From the NCBI RefSeq assembly GCF_004217335.1, contig NZ_SHMP01000005.1, positions 62,001 through 126,000 on the forward strand: a DNA stretch of 64,000 bases. The letters run 5' to 3'. Within the stretch, counting starts at the first letter, position 1. Each line of letters starts with the position of its first letter. Source of the DNA: Natrinema hispanicum. GTDB lineage: Archaea > Halobacteriota > Halobacteria > Halobacteriales > Natrialbaceae. Shown here piece after piece: positions 1-8,173 of this stretch. The notes under the pieces were generated by a model. It searched no databases. It worked only from the letters and a program-made list of their open reading frames with translations, and had not been told where the DNA came from. The translations under genes and the position numbers were made by a program.

Positions 1-1
1 T

Positions 2-394
2 CACCTGCCACGACTCGAGGACGCCGGGATCATCGACCGGACCGACACTGGTATCGTACTCGTCGACGAACCGCCGGTACGTCCTACTGACCTCTCGATC
101 TTTCTCGAGGCCTGTGAGGACGAAAACGCCGAAAAACTGCTCGAAACGCTCGTCGATCCAGTCCGGATGCGTATTCTCTCCGTGCTCGAAGCGAACGACC
201 GACCGCTCTCGCTCGAGCAACTCGCGACGCAGCTCAGCGCATGCACCGGCGGACCGTTTTGCGACGGCGACCGCGCGGCGATCGCACTGCACCATTCTCA
301 TCTCCCCGCGATGGCCGACGTCGGCGTTATCAGCTACGATCACGACTCGAAGCTGATAACGCGGTACGACGACAGCGTCTCGATCGTCCAGTAG
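2..394 (+). CDS. tandem winged-helix (DUF7344-like) protein, 5' truncated
   Basis: The reading frame is open from the window edge, so the N-terminus is missing; about 130 residues are visible. The protein is built from two related halves. The partial first half ends in HLPRLEDAGIIDRTDTG, and the second runs from LLETLVDPVRMRILSVLEAN through LHHSHLPAMADVGVISYDHD. This LHH-LP-L-D-GII pattern is the recognition-helix and wing part of the haloarchaeal DUF7344 winged-helix domain, also present in the gene at 49728-50345. Two winged helices in one chain suggest a DNA-binding regulator that works as a built-in dimer. The target is unknown. No methionine start can be assigned because the start lies upstream. 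Confidence 0.75.
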   Translation, partial: HLPRLEDAGIIDRTDTGIVLVDEPPVRPTDLSIFLEACEDENAEKLLETLVDPVRMRILSVLEANDRPLSLEQLATQLSACTGGPFCDGDRAAIALHHSHLPAMADVGVISYDHDSKLITRYDDSVSIVQ

Positions 395-529
395 TCGCCG
401 GCAGCGTCCCAGTTGTTCCCGTTTTCGCGTCGATAGTGTGGTCGTCCGTCCCATCGGTTGCCGCCTGTGGGTCGCCGCGCCGGTAACGACAAGAGTGTTC
501 CCGGTGAGCATCGTACGCACGAGACAGGA

Positions 530-1312
530 ATGACGGTGCCACGCGCAGACGCCGGCCGCGATGGCATAGCGAGCGACGGTCGCAGAGCTGTCGTCGTCAT
601 TGGAGCCGCCGTTTTGCTCGCGCTTTCGATAGCCAGCGTCGCGGGGACGGCCGTCGCGATCGATCAGGTCGCGATCCTCTCCCCGGAGCCGATGACAGTC
701 AACGCCACACCCGGCGAGACGATCACGATCGATCTCTCCCTCTGGAGTCAGGGCGGTCACGGCGGCGAAGGCGTCAGCGCAGTGACCGTGATCGCACAGT
801 ATCACCCGGACTACCTCGAGGTGACTGATATCGAACGAGGCCCGTGGCTCGAGGGTGAGAAAGCCGAGGTCCATACGGCGACGGCGATCGCCAACGAGCA
901 GGGGACGACGGTCATCGAACAGCGTCGCGAGCCGGTCGCTGGGGGGACAGCCGGGAGTGGCACAATCGCAACACTGACAGTCACCGTTACTGCGGATGCA
1001 CCTGCCGGCACGACGACGATTTCGTTTGCCGAGAGTACGGTCGACCTCACTGGTGACTATATGAGCGCGCTCGTCGACGAGTCCGCGACGATTGCCATCG
1101 CCGGCGGCAACGAATCCCTCGAGTCGTACAATCACACCGATCCCGACGACCTGGCGCTCGAGTTCGATGAGACGGATGCGACGAATGACTCGAGCGACGA
1201 CGGGGCGGATGCCGGTGGAGTGCCGACTCCAGGCTTTACGGCCGGACTCGCGCTAGTGGCCGTGTCTGTTGCCGCGGGGGCGCTGTGGATCGGTCGAACC
1301 AGTTTGCGCTGA
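530..1312 (+). CDS. cohesin-domain-like surface protein with PGF-CTERM anchor
   Basis: A 260-residue exported protein. An N-terminal hydrophobic segment (about residues 23-44, VVVIGAAVLLALSIASVAG) acts as signal. Residues ~50-190 resemble a cohesin/dockerin-type beta-sandwich (PGETITIDLSL, VSAVTVIAQYHPDYLEV, GTIATLTVTVTADAPAG). An Asp/Ser-rich linker follows, and the C-terminus is a PGF-CTERM tripartite signal: PTPGF, a hydrophobic stretch, then a basic tail. PGF-CTERM proteins are cut by archaeosortase A and lipid-anchored; an archaeosortase A gene lies at 36267-37259. The frame is open upstream to 458, but the start at 530 places the signal peptide near the N-terminus. The ligand is unknown. 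Confidence 0.85.
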   Translation: MTVPRADAGRDGIASDGRRAVVVIGAAVLLALSIASVAGTAVAIDQVAILSPEPMTVNATPGETITIDLSLWSQGGHGGEGVSAVTVIAQYHPDYLEVTDIERGPWLEGEKAEVHTATAIANEQGTTVIEQRREPVAGGTAGSGTIATLTVTVTADAPAGTTTISFAESTVDLTGDYMSALVDESATIAIAGGNESLESYNHTDPDDLALEFDETDATNDSSDDGADAGGVPTPGFTAGLALVAVSVAAGALWIGRTSLR

Positions 1313-1340
1313 GAGAGTCCGCCCGGCTGGAGGGAAACGC

Positions 1341-1349
1341 GTTTTAGGG
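1341..1349 (+). promoter_or_regulatory. TATA element of the HerA-like gene
   Basis: GTTTTAGGG is centred about 25 nt before the ATG at 1370, giving a leaderless transcript. This is the archaeal TATA position. Confidence 0.55.
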
Positions 1350-1369
1350 ATGGGACGGATGAACCCCAT

Positions 1370-3223
1370 ATGACTGATCTGGGAGACTTCGGCGATTTCG
1401 ACGCCGACGCCGATGCTGACGAGGGATCGGCGACCAATGCAACCGACTCGTCGACGGCATCGACAGGAACTGACGAGCCGTCGACTGCGAGTTCGACGAC
1501 CGACGGCTCGAGCGACGCGTTCGAGTCGACGCCGGTCGAGCCCAGTGGCGACGACGTCGGCATCGGTGCGCTCTGTGTCTCCCAGGGACTGCGTATCGCC
1601 GAAGACGGCGACGATACGACCCTGCAGGCCTACATCACCCGCGGCAATCGATCATCGATCCGCATCGGGAGCTACCTGCTCGCGCCCTATCCCGACGGTG
1701 AGACGCTGTTCTGTCGGATTACGGGACTCGAGTACGCCCAGCAGTACCACGCCGACGACGCGACGGAGATTCACGCCCGGCGAGCGATGCGCTCCGATGG
1801 CATCGACGAATCCGACTACAAGTTCGTCGCGACCCTCGAGCCCGTCGCCGTCCTTTACGATGATGACGGCGAATTGAAGCGCCGGATGACCGACCGCGTG
1901 CCGAAGCCCCAGACCGTGATCCGGCAGGCCGACGACACCGAGGCGATCAAGACCGGGCTGAAGATGCCAGAGGATGGCGTCTTTCTGGGCCATCTTTCCG
2001 TCGGCGGCGAAAAGGTCCGGACGGCAGCGTCCCCGCCGACGATCGATTACCGGCTGAAAGACGACTACGAGGCGGGTGATCCGCTCGTCTTCCGACACAC
2101 GCTGATCGCCGGCGGGACAGGCTCGGGGAAGACCCACGGGGCGAAGAACATCCTGCGGCAATATCTCGCCGACGAGCGCACGTATCCGATGGCCGACGGT
2201 CGCACAGTGCAACCCGCTGTCGTCCAGTTCGACCCACAGGACGAGTACGCCCAGATGCACGACGACAACCCCGACCTGGACAGCGACTTCGCGCGCCGCC
2301 TCGAGCGTGAGGGGATCGCTTACGGCGGCGTCTCCGATACGACGGCGTTCGTCCCGAAAGTCGGCTCGGCGTCGTACGCGGCGGGCCACCACCGCGCGAA
2401 GCAGGTCGAGTTCACGATCCCCTTCTCGATGGTCCATGACAACCCGTGGCTGGTCGCGGGCAGCGGATTGAACGACAACCAGTACGGCGCGCTCGTCAGC
2501 GTTCTCCTGCCGCGGTTCCGGAACCAGTACGGCGAGGCTGGCACCTACGAGGAGTTCACCTCGTTCCTCGACGATCCCGCACTGCGTGAGGAACTCGACG
2601 AGTCCGGCCGCGTCCACGAGGCGACGTTCGACGCCGTGCGCCGGCGCGTCCTCGGCTTCGGCCACGTCTTCGACCAGGATGCCCGGCCAATTACGGAGTT
2701 GGTCCACGAGTTCGTCCGGCCCGGCGGGCTCACCGTGGTCCCAACCTACCACATAAATGACACTCGGGCGACCGAAACCATCGTCCTCGCGGTCTCGTCG
2801 CTGTTGATCGACCAGAAGCTCTCGAACGATCCGACCTACGACCGAATCAAGGAGACGCCGCTCGTGTTGGGGATGGACGAGGCCCACAACTTCCTGACTG
2901 ACGCCGACAGCGTCCAGGCGGGGAAAGTCATTACCAAATTCACCGAGGCCGCCAAACAGGGCCGCAAGGAGCGACTCGGCCTCTTTCTCATTACACAGGA
3001 CCCCCAGGACATCCACGATGCCGTCTTCAAACAGATCAACACGACCATCGTGTTGAATCTCGGCGACGAGGACGCCATCAAGAGCGTGAATATTCCGAGT
3101 AACCTCGAGTCGAAGGTCCCCTACATGGAGAAAGGCCAGATGGTCGTCTACTCGCCCGACAATTCGGAGCCGGTCGAGCTGATCGGCCTGCCGACGTGTC
3201 TGACGCGACACGGGCGGGATTGA
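1370..3223 (+). CDS. HerA/DUF87-type ATPase
   Basis: A 617-residue P-loop ATPase of the FtsK-HerA superfamily. Residues 1-65 are a low-complexity Asp/Ser/Thr segment. A beta-barrel-like N-domain follows (~65-235). The ATPase core has Walker A GGTGSGKTH at 248-256, a conserved FDPQDEYAQM segment, Walker B LVLGMDEAHNF near residue 500, and a late SKVPYMEKGQMVVYS segment. HerA proteins pump DNA and usually pair with the nuclease NurA. No nurA is adjacent, so a role in repair or in moving another substrate is inference. The neighbours are a surface protein and, convergently, an acyl-CoA synthetase, and they do not help define its role. Confidence 0.88.
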   Translation: MTDLGDFGDFDADADADEGSATNATDSSTASTGTDEPSTASSTTDGSSDAFESTPVEPSGDDVGIGALCVSQGLRIAEDGDDTTLQAYITRGNRSSIRIGSYLLAPYPDGETLFCRITGLEYAQQYHADDATEIHARRAMRSDGIDESDYKFVATLEPVAVLYDDDGELKRRMTDRVPKPQTVIRQADDTEAIKTGLKMPEDGVFLGHLSVGGEKVRTAASPPTIDYRLKDDYEAGDPLVFRHTLIAGGTGSGKTHGAKNILRQYLADERTYPMADGRTVQPAVVQFDPQDEYAQMHDDNPDLDSDFARRLEREGIAYGGVSDTTAFVPKVGSASYAAGHHRAKQVEFTIPFSMVHDNPWLVAGSGLNDNQYGALVSVLLPRFRNQYGEAGTYEEFTSFLDDPALREELDESGRVHEATFDAVRRRVLGFGHVFDQDARPITELVHEFVRPGGLTVVPTYHINDTRATETIVLAVSSLLIDQKLSNDPTYDRIKETPLVLGMDEAHNFLTDADSVQAGKVITKFTEAAKQGRKERLGLFLITQDPQDIHDAVFKQINTTIVLNLGDEDAIKSVNIPSNLESKVPYMEKGQMVVYSPDNSEPVELIGLPTCLTRHGRD

Positions 3224-3417
3224 GGCCGGAACGCTCGAGCGCGCTGGACGATCTCACAGCCGATCGGTCATCGTCGTGACGTGCCGTCGGCTCGCGGTCG
3301 TTATGACTCGAGCCTGCTGAGAGGAGAGGAAATAGTCACGAACGGCCACGGTGGGCCGCGACGTCGTCGCGACCGCACTCGGTGACCGTCCGCATCGTCA
3401 GAGGGTGCTTGCGTGCG
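3224..3417. other. convergent intergenic spacer, no gene seen
   Basis: This is the space between the convergent ends of the HerA-like gene and the acyl-CoA synthetase. I see no credible ORF, repeat or strong terminator. Confidence 0.5.
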
Positions 3418-5031
3418 TTATCCCTGCCCGACCATCGACTCTTCTTCGTCCCACTCCTGTTCCTGCAGTTCGTATTTCTGGATCTTGCCCGTCGCCGTCT
3501 TCGGGAGGGAGTTGACGAACTCGACGCGGTGGACGACCTTGTAGCCGGCGAGTCGCTCGCGCGTGAACTCCGTCAGCTCGTCCTCGGAGACCGGCGGGTT
3601 CTGTGGGTCGTCGTTCGACGGCACGACGAACGCCTTCGGGGTCTCGCCCCACTTCTCGCTGGGCGAGGGGATCACGGCCACGTCGGCGACTGCCTCGTGG
3701 TCGAACAGCGTGTCCTCGAGTTCGATGCTCGAGATGTTCTCCCCGCCGGAGATGATGATGTCTTTCTCGCGGTCCTGGATCGAGAGCATGCCCTTCTCGT
3801 TGACGACGGCGAGGTCACCAGTGTGGAACCAGCCCTCGCGCTTGTCGTTGAACGCTTCGTCGGTCTCCTCGGGTTTCTCCCAGTAGCCTTCCATGATCTG
3901 GTTGCCGCGGACGAGGATTTCGCCGATGGACTCGTCGTCCCACGGGACCTCGTTGCCGTCGTCGTCGACGACTTCGATCTCGGTGGCCAGCGGGGCGATG
4001 CCCTGGCGCTTTTTGAGGCCGAAGCGCTCTTCGCTGTCCTCGTCGATCAGGCGACGGGTCGCGGAGGTGCCGATGAGCGGGCCGGTCTCGGTCGCACCGT
4101 AGAGCTGGCGGAAGTGCCAGCCGAACGTCTCTTCGACGGTTCGGATGACGCTTTCCGGCGGCGCGGCACCGGCGGCGGTGACGCGCATCGGGTTGTCGCC
4201 CTCGGTGGAAACGTCGTTCTCCTCGTAGTACTCGTCGAGCATGCTGAGCACCGTCGGCGCACAGCAGAGGAACGAGACGTCTTCGTCGTTGATCTGCTGG
4301 AAGATTTCCTCGGCGTCGACGCCGCGGGTACAGACGTGTTTCGCGCCGATACCCGTGATGGCGTAGATGTGGCCCCAGCCGTTGACGTGGAACATCGGCA
4401 GGGTCCAGAGGTAGACGTCGTCGTCGCTGATCTCGTGGTGGATCGTCACGAGCTGGGCGTGCAGCGACTCGGTGCGGTGGGTCCGCATGACGCCTTTCGG
4501 GTCGCCGGTCGTCCCGGAGGTGTAGTTGATCGTGATGACGTCGTCTTCGCTCATCTCGGGGCGCTCGTAGTCGGGCTCGACGTCCGCGATGAGGTCGTCG
4601 AAGTCCTCCCAGTCGCCCTCGACTTCGTCAGCGTCGTTCGTGATGAAGATCTCCGTCGGGACGTCGTCACGGATTGCTTCGATCTTGTCGGCGTACTCGT
4701 AGTCAGCGATGATCGCTTTCGTGCCAGAGTCGTTGAGCAGGTACTCGTAGTCCTCGGGAGTCAGCCGGTAGTTCAGCGGCGTGTGGATCGCGCCGAGTTG
4801 CATGATCCCGTAGGCAGACTCGAGCTGGTAGTGGGTGTTAGGGTCGAGAACGGCCACGCGGTCGCCCTTCTCGATGCCACGCTCTTGTAGCACCGTCGAG
4901 AGGCGGTCGGCTCGGTCGCCGAACTCCTCGTACGTGAACCGCTCACCCGTCGTCGCGACGATCGCTTCTTCGTCGCCGTAGTACTTGCGCGCTCGGTCGA
5001 GGAAATCGGTCACCAACAGTGGGACTTCCAT
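3418..5031 (-). CDS. AMP-forming acyl-CoA synthetase
   Basis: A 537-residue ANL-superfamily adenylating enzyme that activates a fatty acid with ATP and CoA. The phosphate loop YTSGTTGDPKGVM is at ~170-182. The motif YGATETGP lies near 315, the hinge motif GWFHTGDLAV near 410, and the catalytic lysine in PKTATGKIQKYE near 516. Sequence style resembles the medium/long-chain AlkK-like group; the actual chain length is not readable. The frame also has an ATG 12 nt upstream (5043), but a TATA box at 5051-5060 is 25 nt from the ATG at 5031, which fits a leaderless start there. It is transcribed alone. Confidence 0.92.
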   Translation of the reverse strand: MEVPLLVTDFLDRARKYYGDEEAIVATTGERFTYEEFGDRADRLSTVLQERGIEKGDRVAVLDPNTHYQLESAYGIMQLGAIHTPLNYRLTPEDYEYLLNDSGTKAIIADYEYADKIEAIRDDVPTEIFITNDADEVEGDWEDFDDLIADVEPDYERPEMSEDDVITINYTSGTTGDPKGVMRTHRTESLHAQLVTIHHEISDDDVYLWTLPMFHVNGWGHIYAITGIGAKHVCTRGVDAEEIFQQINDEDVSFLCCAPTVLSMLDEYYEENDVSTEGDNPMRVTAAGAAPPESVIRTVEETFGWHFRQLYGATETGPLIGTSATRRLIDEDSEERFGLKKRQGIAPLATEIEVVDDDGNEVPWDDESIGEILVRGNQIMEGYWEKPEETDEAFNDKREGWFHTGDLAVVNEKGMLSIQDREKDIIISGGENISSIELEDTLFDHEAVADVAVIPSPSEKWGETPKAFVVPSNDDPQNPPVSEDELTEFTRERLAGYKVVHRVEFVNSLPKTATGKIQKYELQEQEWDEEESMVGQG

Positions 5032-5050
5032 ATACCCCGTCATCGAACAT

Positions 5051-5060
5051 TGATTATAAT
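5051..5060 (-). promoter_or_regulatory. TATA element of acyl-CoA synthetase
   Basis: On the minus strand this reads ATTATAATCA, centred ~25 nt before the ATG at 5031. It is an AT-rich island in GC-rich DNA. Confidence 0.6.
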
Positions 5061-5211
5061 ATTCTTTATGGAGTCATCCCGTGTTTCAGTACAGCAATTT
5101 GATGCGTACCAATCACTGTAATTTTTGTCTGACATCTTTTTCCTGTTCCCGACACGTCGTCTCGAGACCGATCGAGACGCGTAGCGGTTGTCTGTGACTG
5201 TCTCGGTCGTG

Positions 5212-5820
5212 CTACGCCGACTCGAGCAGTGTTCGCTCGAAAAACGACCGAACCGCCCTCGCGATGTCGGCATCCGCGCCGAGGAAGAAATGATCGGCCG
5301 AGAGGGCGGTTATTTCGTCGCCACGACCTCGCGCGCGCTCGACGATCGGCTCCCAGTCGGCGGTCGTATCTCGCGTGCCATACAGAACGTGGACGGGGGT
5401 CTCGAGCGAGTCGATGGCCTCGAGCGCGTCGAGGTCGTCAGCCAGACGTGCTGTCGGTGCGAGGACGGCAACCGCGTCAGGGCCGACCGCGGCTGCCGCG
5501 AGCACCGCAAGCGTCGCGCCGAAGCTGTAGCCAAAGACGCCGACCGGACGCTCATCGTACGTCTCGCGAGCCCACCGGACGGCATTCCGTACGTCTGCGC
5601 GCTCGCCATAGCCCTCGTCCCACGGGCCGTAATCGAAGCGCAAACAGGCAATGCCAGCATCACGCAGGGCGTCGCTGACAGCGACGAGGCGCTGATCACT
5701 CCGCGAGCCGCCCTGTTGTGGATGTGGCGGGCAAGCGACGACGATCGCCCGTGGATCGCCGTCCGGTTTCTCGAGTGTCCCGCGCACGTCGCGGCTGCCG
5801 GGAAGCACTACGTTCGTCAT
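5212..5820 (-). CDS. alpha/beta hydrolase (dienelactone hydrolase-like)
   Basis: A compact 202-residue alpha/beta hydrolase. The nucleophile elbow GYSFG puts Ser at residue 99. YGTRDTT supplies the acid (Asp151) and ADHFFLG supplies His177, so the triad is complete. CPPHPQQGGSR matches the oxyanion-loop region of the family once called KANL3/Tex30 or dienelactone hydrolase-like. The frame is open to 5901, but the ATG at 5820 starts exactly at the first beta strand, and an earlier start would run toward the pspA promoter. The substrate is unknown. It is divergent from pspA. Confidence 0.82.
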   Translation of the reverse strand: MTNVVLPGSRDVRGTLEKPDGDPRAIVVACPPHPQQGGSRSDQRLVAVSDALRDAGIACLRFDYGPWDEGYGERADVRNAVRWARETYDERPVGVFGYSFGATLAVLAAAAVGPDAVAVLAPTARLADDLDALEAIDSLETPVHVLYGTRDTTADWEPIVERARGRGDEITALSADHFFLGADADIARAVRSFFERTLLESA

Positions 5821-5900
5821 GGGTGGGCCATCACGACGCTCGGTAATCAACCCGGCGCGCTGGGACAGCCGGTTCGACATGGAATATTCCCGAAGTGACA

Positions 5901-5908
5901 TTTTTAAG
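5901..5908 (+). promoter_or_regulatory. TATA element of pspA
   Basis: TTTTTAAG is centred 28 nt upstream of the ATG at 5933, consistent with a leaderless pspA mRNA. Confidence 0.6.
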
Positions 5909-5932
5909 GGTCAGGAGCGATACGTAGCGAAT

Positions 5933-6757
5933 ATGGGCATCCTCTCTCGGGCTTCCTACGTCATCCGGTCGAAACTCAACTCGGTACTCAACCGGGCCGA
6001 GGATCCGACCGAAACGCTGGACTATTCGTATGAGCAGATGCGTGACCAGCTCCAGCAGGTCAAACGCGGCATCGCCGATCTCACCACGCAGAAAAAGCGC
6101 CTCGAGATGCAGAAACGCCGGCTCGAGGAAAACGTCGAGAAACACAACCAGCAGGCACGCACGGCGGTCCAGCAGGACCGAGAGGATCTAGCACGACGCG
6201 CCCTAGAGAAAAAGAAGACGAAGATGAACCAGATCGAGGACTTAGAGGGCCAAATCTCGGACCTGCAAAACCAGCAAGACCGGCTGGTCGAGCAGAAAAA
6301 CGAACTCCAGCGGCGCATCGAGGAGTTCCGCACGAAAAAAGAGACGATGAAAGCCCGCCACGAGGCCGCAAAAGCCAGTTCGACGGTCTCGGAGGCGATG
6401 ACCGCGACAGGCGAGGAGTTCGAGGATGTCGGCCGCGCTATCGAACGCGCCGAGGAACAGACTGAAGATATGGAAGCCCGCGCCGCTGCCCTCGACGAAC
6501 TCCACGAGTCGGGTGCGTTCGAGGATGTCATGTCCGATAAGGACACGATCGACCGCGAACTCGAGCAACTGTCGACCGACAGCGGCGTCGAAGCCGAACT
6601 CGAGACGCTCAAATCCGAGGTCGGGGAGAGTGAGGCCGAACCGGCGACCGACACCGCAAGCGAGAGCGACGAGGTGGACCGGACGGACCTCGAGAGCGAC
6701 GATCAGGAAGACGTCGAAGCGGAGCTTGCGGAGCTGCAGGACGACGACCAAGCCTGA
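5933..6757 (+). CDS. pspA: PspA/IM30 family envelope-stress protein
   Basis: A 274-residue, almost wholly helical protein of the PspA/Vipp1 (ESCRT-III-like) family, which coats and repairs membranes. The N-terminal amphipathic helix is MGILSRASYVIRSKLNSVL. A long coiled coil follows (~25-185), rich in K/R/E/Q, with YEQMRDQLQQVKRGIADL typical of helix alpha1. The tail (~200-274) is a Glu/Asp-rich disordered region. The start at 5933 is chosen because the amphipathic helix must be N-terminal and the TATA box lies 28 nt upstream. The frame extends to 5819 without family similarity. Confidence 0.9.
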   Translation: MGILSRASYVIRSKLNSVLNRAEDPTETLDYSYEQMRDQLQQVKRGIADLTTQKKRLEMQKRRLEENVEKHNQQARTAVQQDREDLARRALEKKKTKMNQIEDLEGQISDLQNQQDRLVEQKNELQRRIEEFRTKKETMKARHEAAKASSTVSEAMTATGEEFEDVGRAIERAEEQTEDMEARAAALDELHESGAFEDVMSDKDTIDRELEQLSTDSGVEAELETLKSEVGESEAEPATDTASESDEVDRTDLESDDQEDVEAELAELQDDDQA

Positions 6758-7019
6758 CATAGACGACTGTCACGCAATGCCGGCACGTCAGCGACTCGCC
6801 GCGGACCCTGCCGGGATCCAGTGACAGGCGATCGGATACGTCCGGTACTGGCTTCTCTCAGCCATCATACTCGCTACCAGCCACAGGGTGTCGATACTGG
6901 CTCCATTCCACTGAAATCGGCGTACCATCTCTTGCAACGATGTCCACATCGATCACAGGACAGTCCGCGCAATCGGATGTCAGTGACGATCAGTACGCCG
7001 ACCGCTTGCTGTGATTTGG
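6758..7019. other. intergenic region without recognisable gene
   Basis: About 260 nt between pspA and the winged-helix gene at 7057. I see no convincing ORF. The only ordered signal is the dyad at 7020-7032. Confidence 0.4.
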
Positions 7020-7032
7020 GGTAACTGTTACC
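7020..7032. promoter_or_regulatory. palindrome in the promoter of the small winged-helix gene
   Basis: GGTAACTGTTACC is a perfect inverted repeat (6-nt arms, 1-nt spacer). It sits 25-37 nt before the ATG at 7057, that is at the TATA/TFB position. It may be an operator, possibly autoregulatory; that is inference. Confidence 0.4.
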
Positions 7033-7056
7033 AATGTCCGTGTAGAACTGTCGTCT

Positions 7057-7404
7057 ATGAGTGACGAGTCACCGTTCGAGTCAATCACGCTGACGAATCA
7101 GGCAGTCCTGCTTACCGTCGCCGAACTCGCCCGCCAGAACGAAACGCCAGTTCAGACACATGATCTTCGGAAACACTGTCAGGAGCGACTCGCCGATGTC
7201 GAGACGGAAGTCATCGGCACGATCTCAGAGGCCGACATCATCCGTTCGCTGTACCAACTCGAGGACGAAGACCTCGTCAACGAGATTCACCAGTCGGCGA
7301 CGTCGCCGACGGGCAAGGGCCGACCAGCGTATACCCTCGCTGTCTCCGAGACGACGGTCTACGACGAGATCGACGAGAGACTACACGAGACTCTCGTCGA
7401 GTAG
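7057..7404 (+). CDS. small winged-helix protein
   Basis: A 115-residue acidic protein. Residues ~12-100 look like a winged helix: LTNQAVLLTVAELARQN, then SEADIIRSLYQLEDEDLVNE (recognition helix), then GKGRPAYTLAV (wing). The GKGRP-YTL ending is seen in haloarchaeal Cdc6/Orc1-associated and other winged-helix proteins. It has no other domain, so it is probably a small DNA-binding regulator. A perfect palindrome lies in its promoter. The target is unknown. Confidence 0.7.
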   Translation: MSDESPFESITLTNQAVLLTVAELARQNETPVQTHDLRKHCQERLADVETEVIGTISEADIIRSLYQLEDEDLVNEIHQSATSPTGKGRPAYTLAVSETTVYDEIDERLHETLVE

Positions 7405-7448
7405 CCGTCGAGTAGCCCGGCTGGCTGTCCGGCGTCGCCGACCCGCCG

Positions 7449-7940
7449 TCACGAGGGGGTTCCGAGAACGGCGATATCGTAGCTGGCGACGGCGACCGGT
7501 GACTCGAGGACGATCACCTGGAAGGCCCACCTCGAGCCACCGGTAAGATCGCCGGTGCTGGCGAGATAGCGGCCGAGCATGCTCTCGTCGTCGTCGTAGA
7601 CACGCGTCCGCACTTCGACGGTCTGAATCCGGCTTGAGCCCGTGTTTTCGACGGTCCCCTGAATGGTCGACCCGAGATAGCCGCCCTCGACGACGAACTC
7701 GTGGTCGCGCAGCGAGAGCGGCTCGAGTGGCGTCACCGAGTCGCTGGGTTGTTGCTGGGCGAGTGCCGCTGCCGCGGACAGCTGTGTTGCCGATCGATTG
7801 GAGACGTTGCTCGCGTTGATGCCGCTGACAGTGCCGTCCTCGTAGGTCGGCTGACCGCCGAGGTCGCCGCTTCCGAGACAGCCGGCGGCTGCGGCCGCGA
7901 CCCCGGTCCCTACTGTCGCGAGTACCCGCCGTCGGCTCAT
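7449..7940 (-). CDS. Tat-exported lipoprotein with FxLYD-like domain
   Basis: A 163-residue lipoprotein. The Tat motif SRRRVLATVG is followed by a hydrophobic Ala-rich run and a lipobox ending AAGC, so the Cys would be lipidated. The C-terminal half (VVEGGYLGSTIQGTVENTGSSRIQTVEVRTRVYDDD) is typical of the FxLYD beta-sandwich fold found in extracellular proteins. An alternative start is at 7958. The gene is divergent from the membrane protein at 8174. The ligand or function is unknown. Confidence 0.82.
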   Translation of the reverse strand: MSRRRVLATVGTGVAAAAAGCLGSGDLGGQPTYEDGTVSGINASNVSNRSATQLSAAAALAQQQPSDSVTPLEPLSLRDHEFVVEGGYLGSTIQGTVENTGSSRIQTVEVRTRVYDDDESMLGRYLASTGDLTGGSRWAFQVIVLESPVAVASYDIAVLGTPS

Positions 7941-8140
7941 CGACTCCGGGCGGCTCATTGCCGTCGCGCGTTCGTCTGCAAGGGAGTTCCGTCACGGTAC
8001 ATGTGTCGGAGCGACGCCACGGACCCATTTCAGTGTGGGCCTTGAAGCGGCTGTGCTCGTCCGTGGGTGGACGGACTGCCGGCAACCTCGTCGAGCGCAC
8101 CCGTCCGTTTAGCACCGGCGTGTGGCGATGTGCAACGCAG

Positions 8141-8150
8141 GCCCTTATTG
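8141..8150 (+). promoter_or_regulatory. TATA element of the membrane protein gene at 8174
   Basis: CCTTATTG within 8141-8150 is centred ~27 nt before the ATG, giving a leaderless transcript. Confidence 0.45.
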
Positions 8151-8173
8151 CCGGGTCGGTGGGACGTGTGACT

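Noticed and set aside
1652..3211. Long 519-aa open frame antisense to the HerA-like gene
   Set aside because: GC-rich third positions open long antisense frames in haloarchaea. The peptide is Arg/Val/Asp-rich without any domain, and the sense gene has clear motifs.
3382..4890. Long 502-aa plus-strand frame over the acyl-CoA synthetase
   Set aside because: It is a mirror of a well-supported ANL enzyme on the minus strand and has no recognisable fold.
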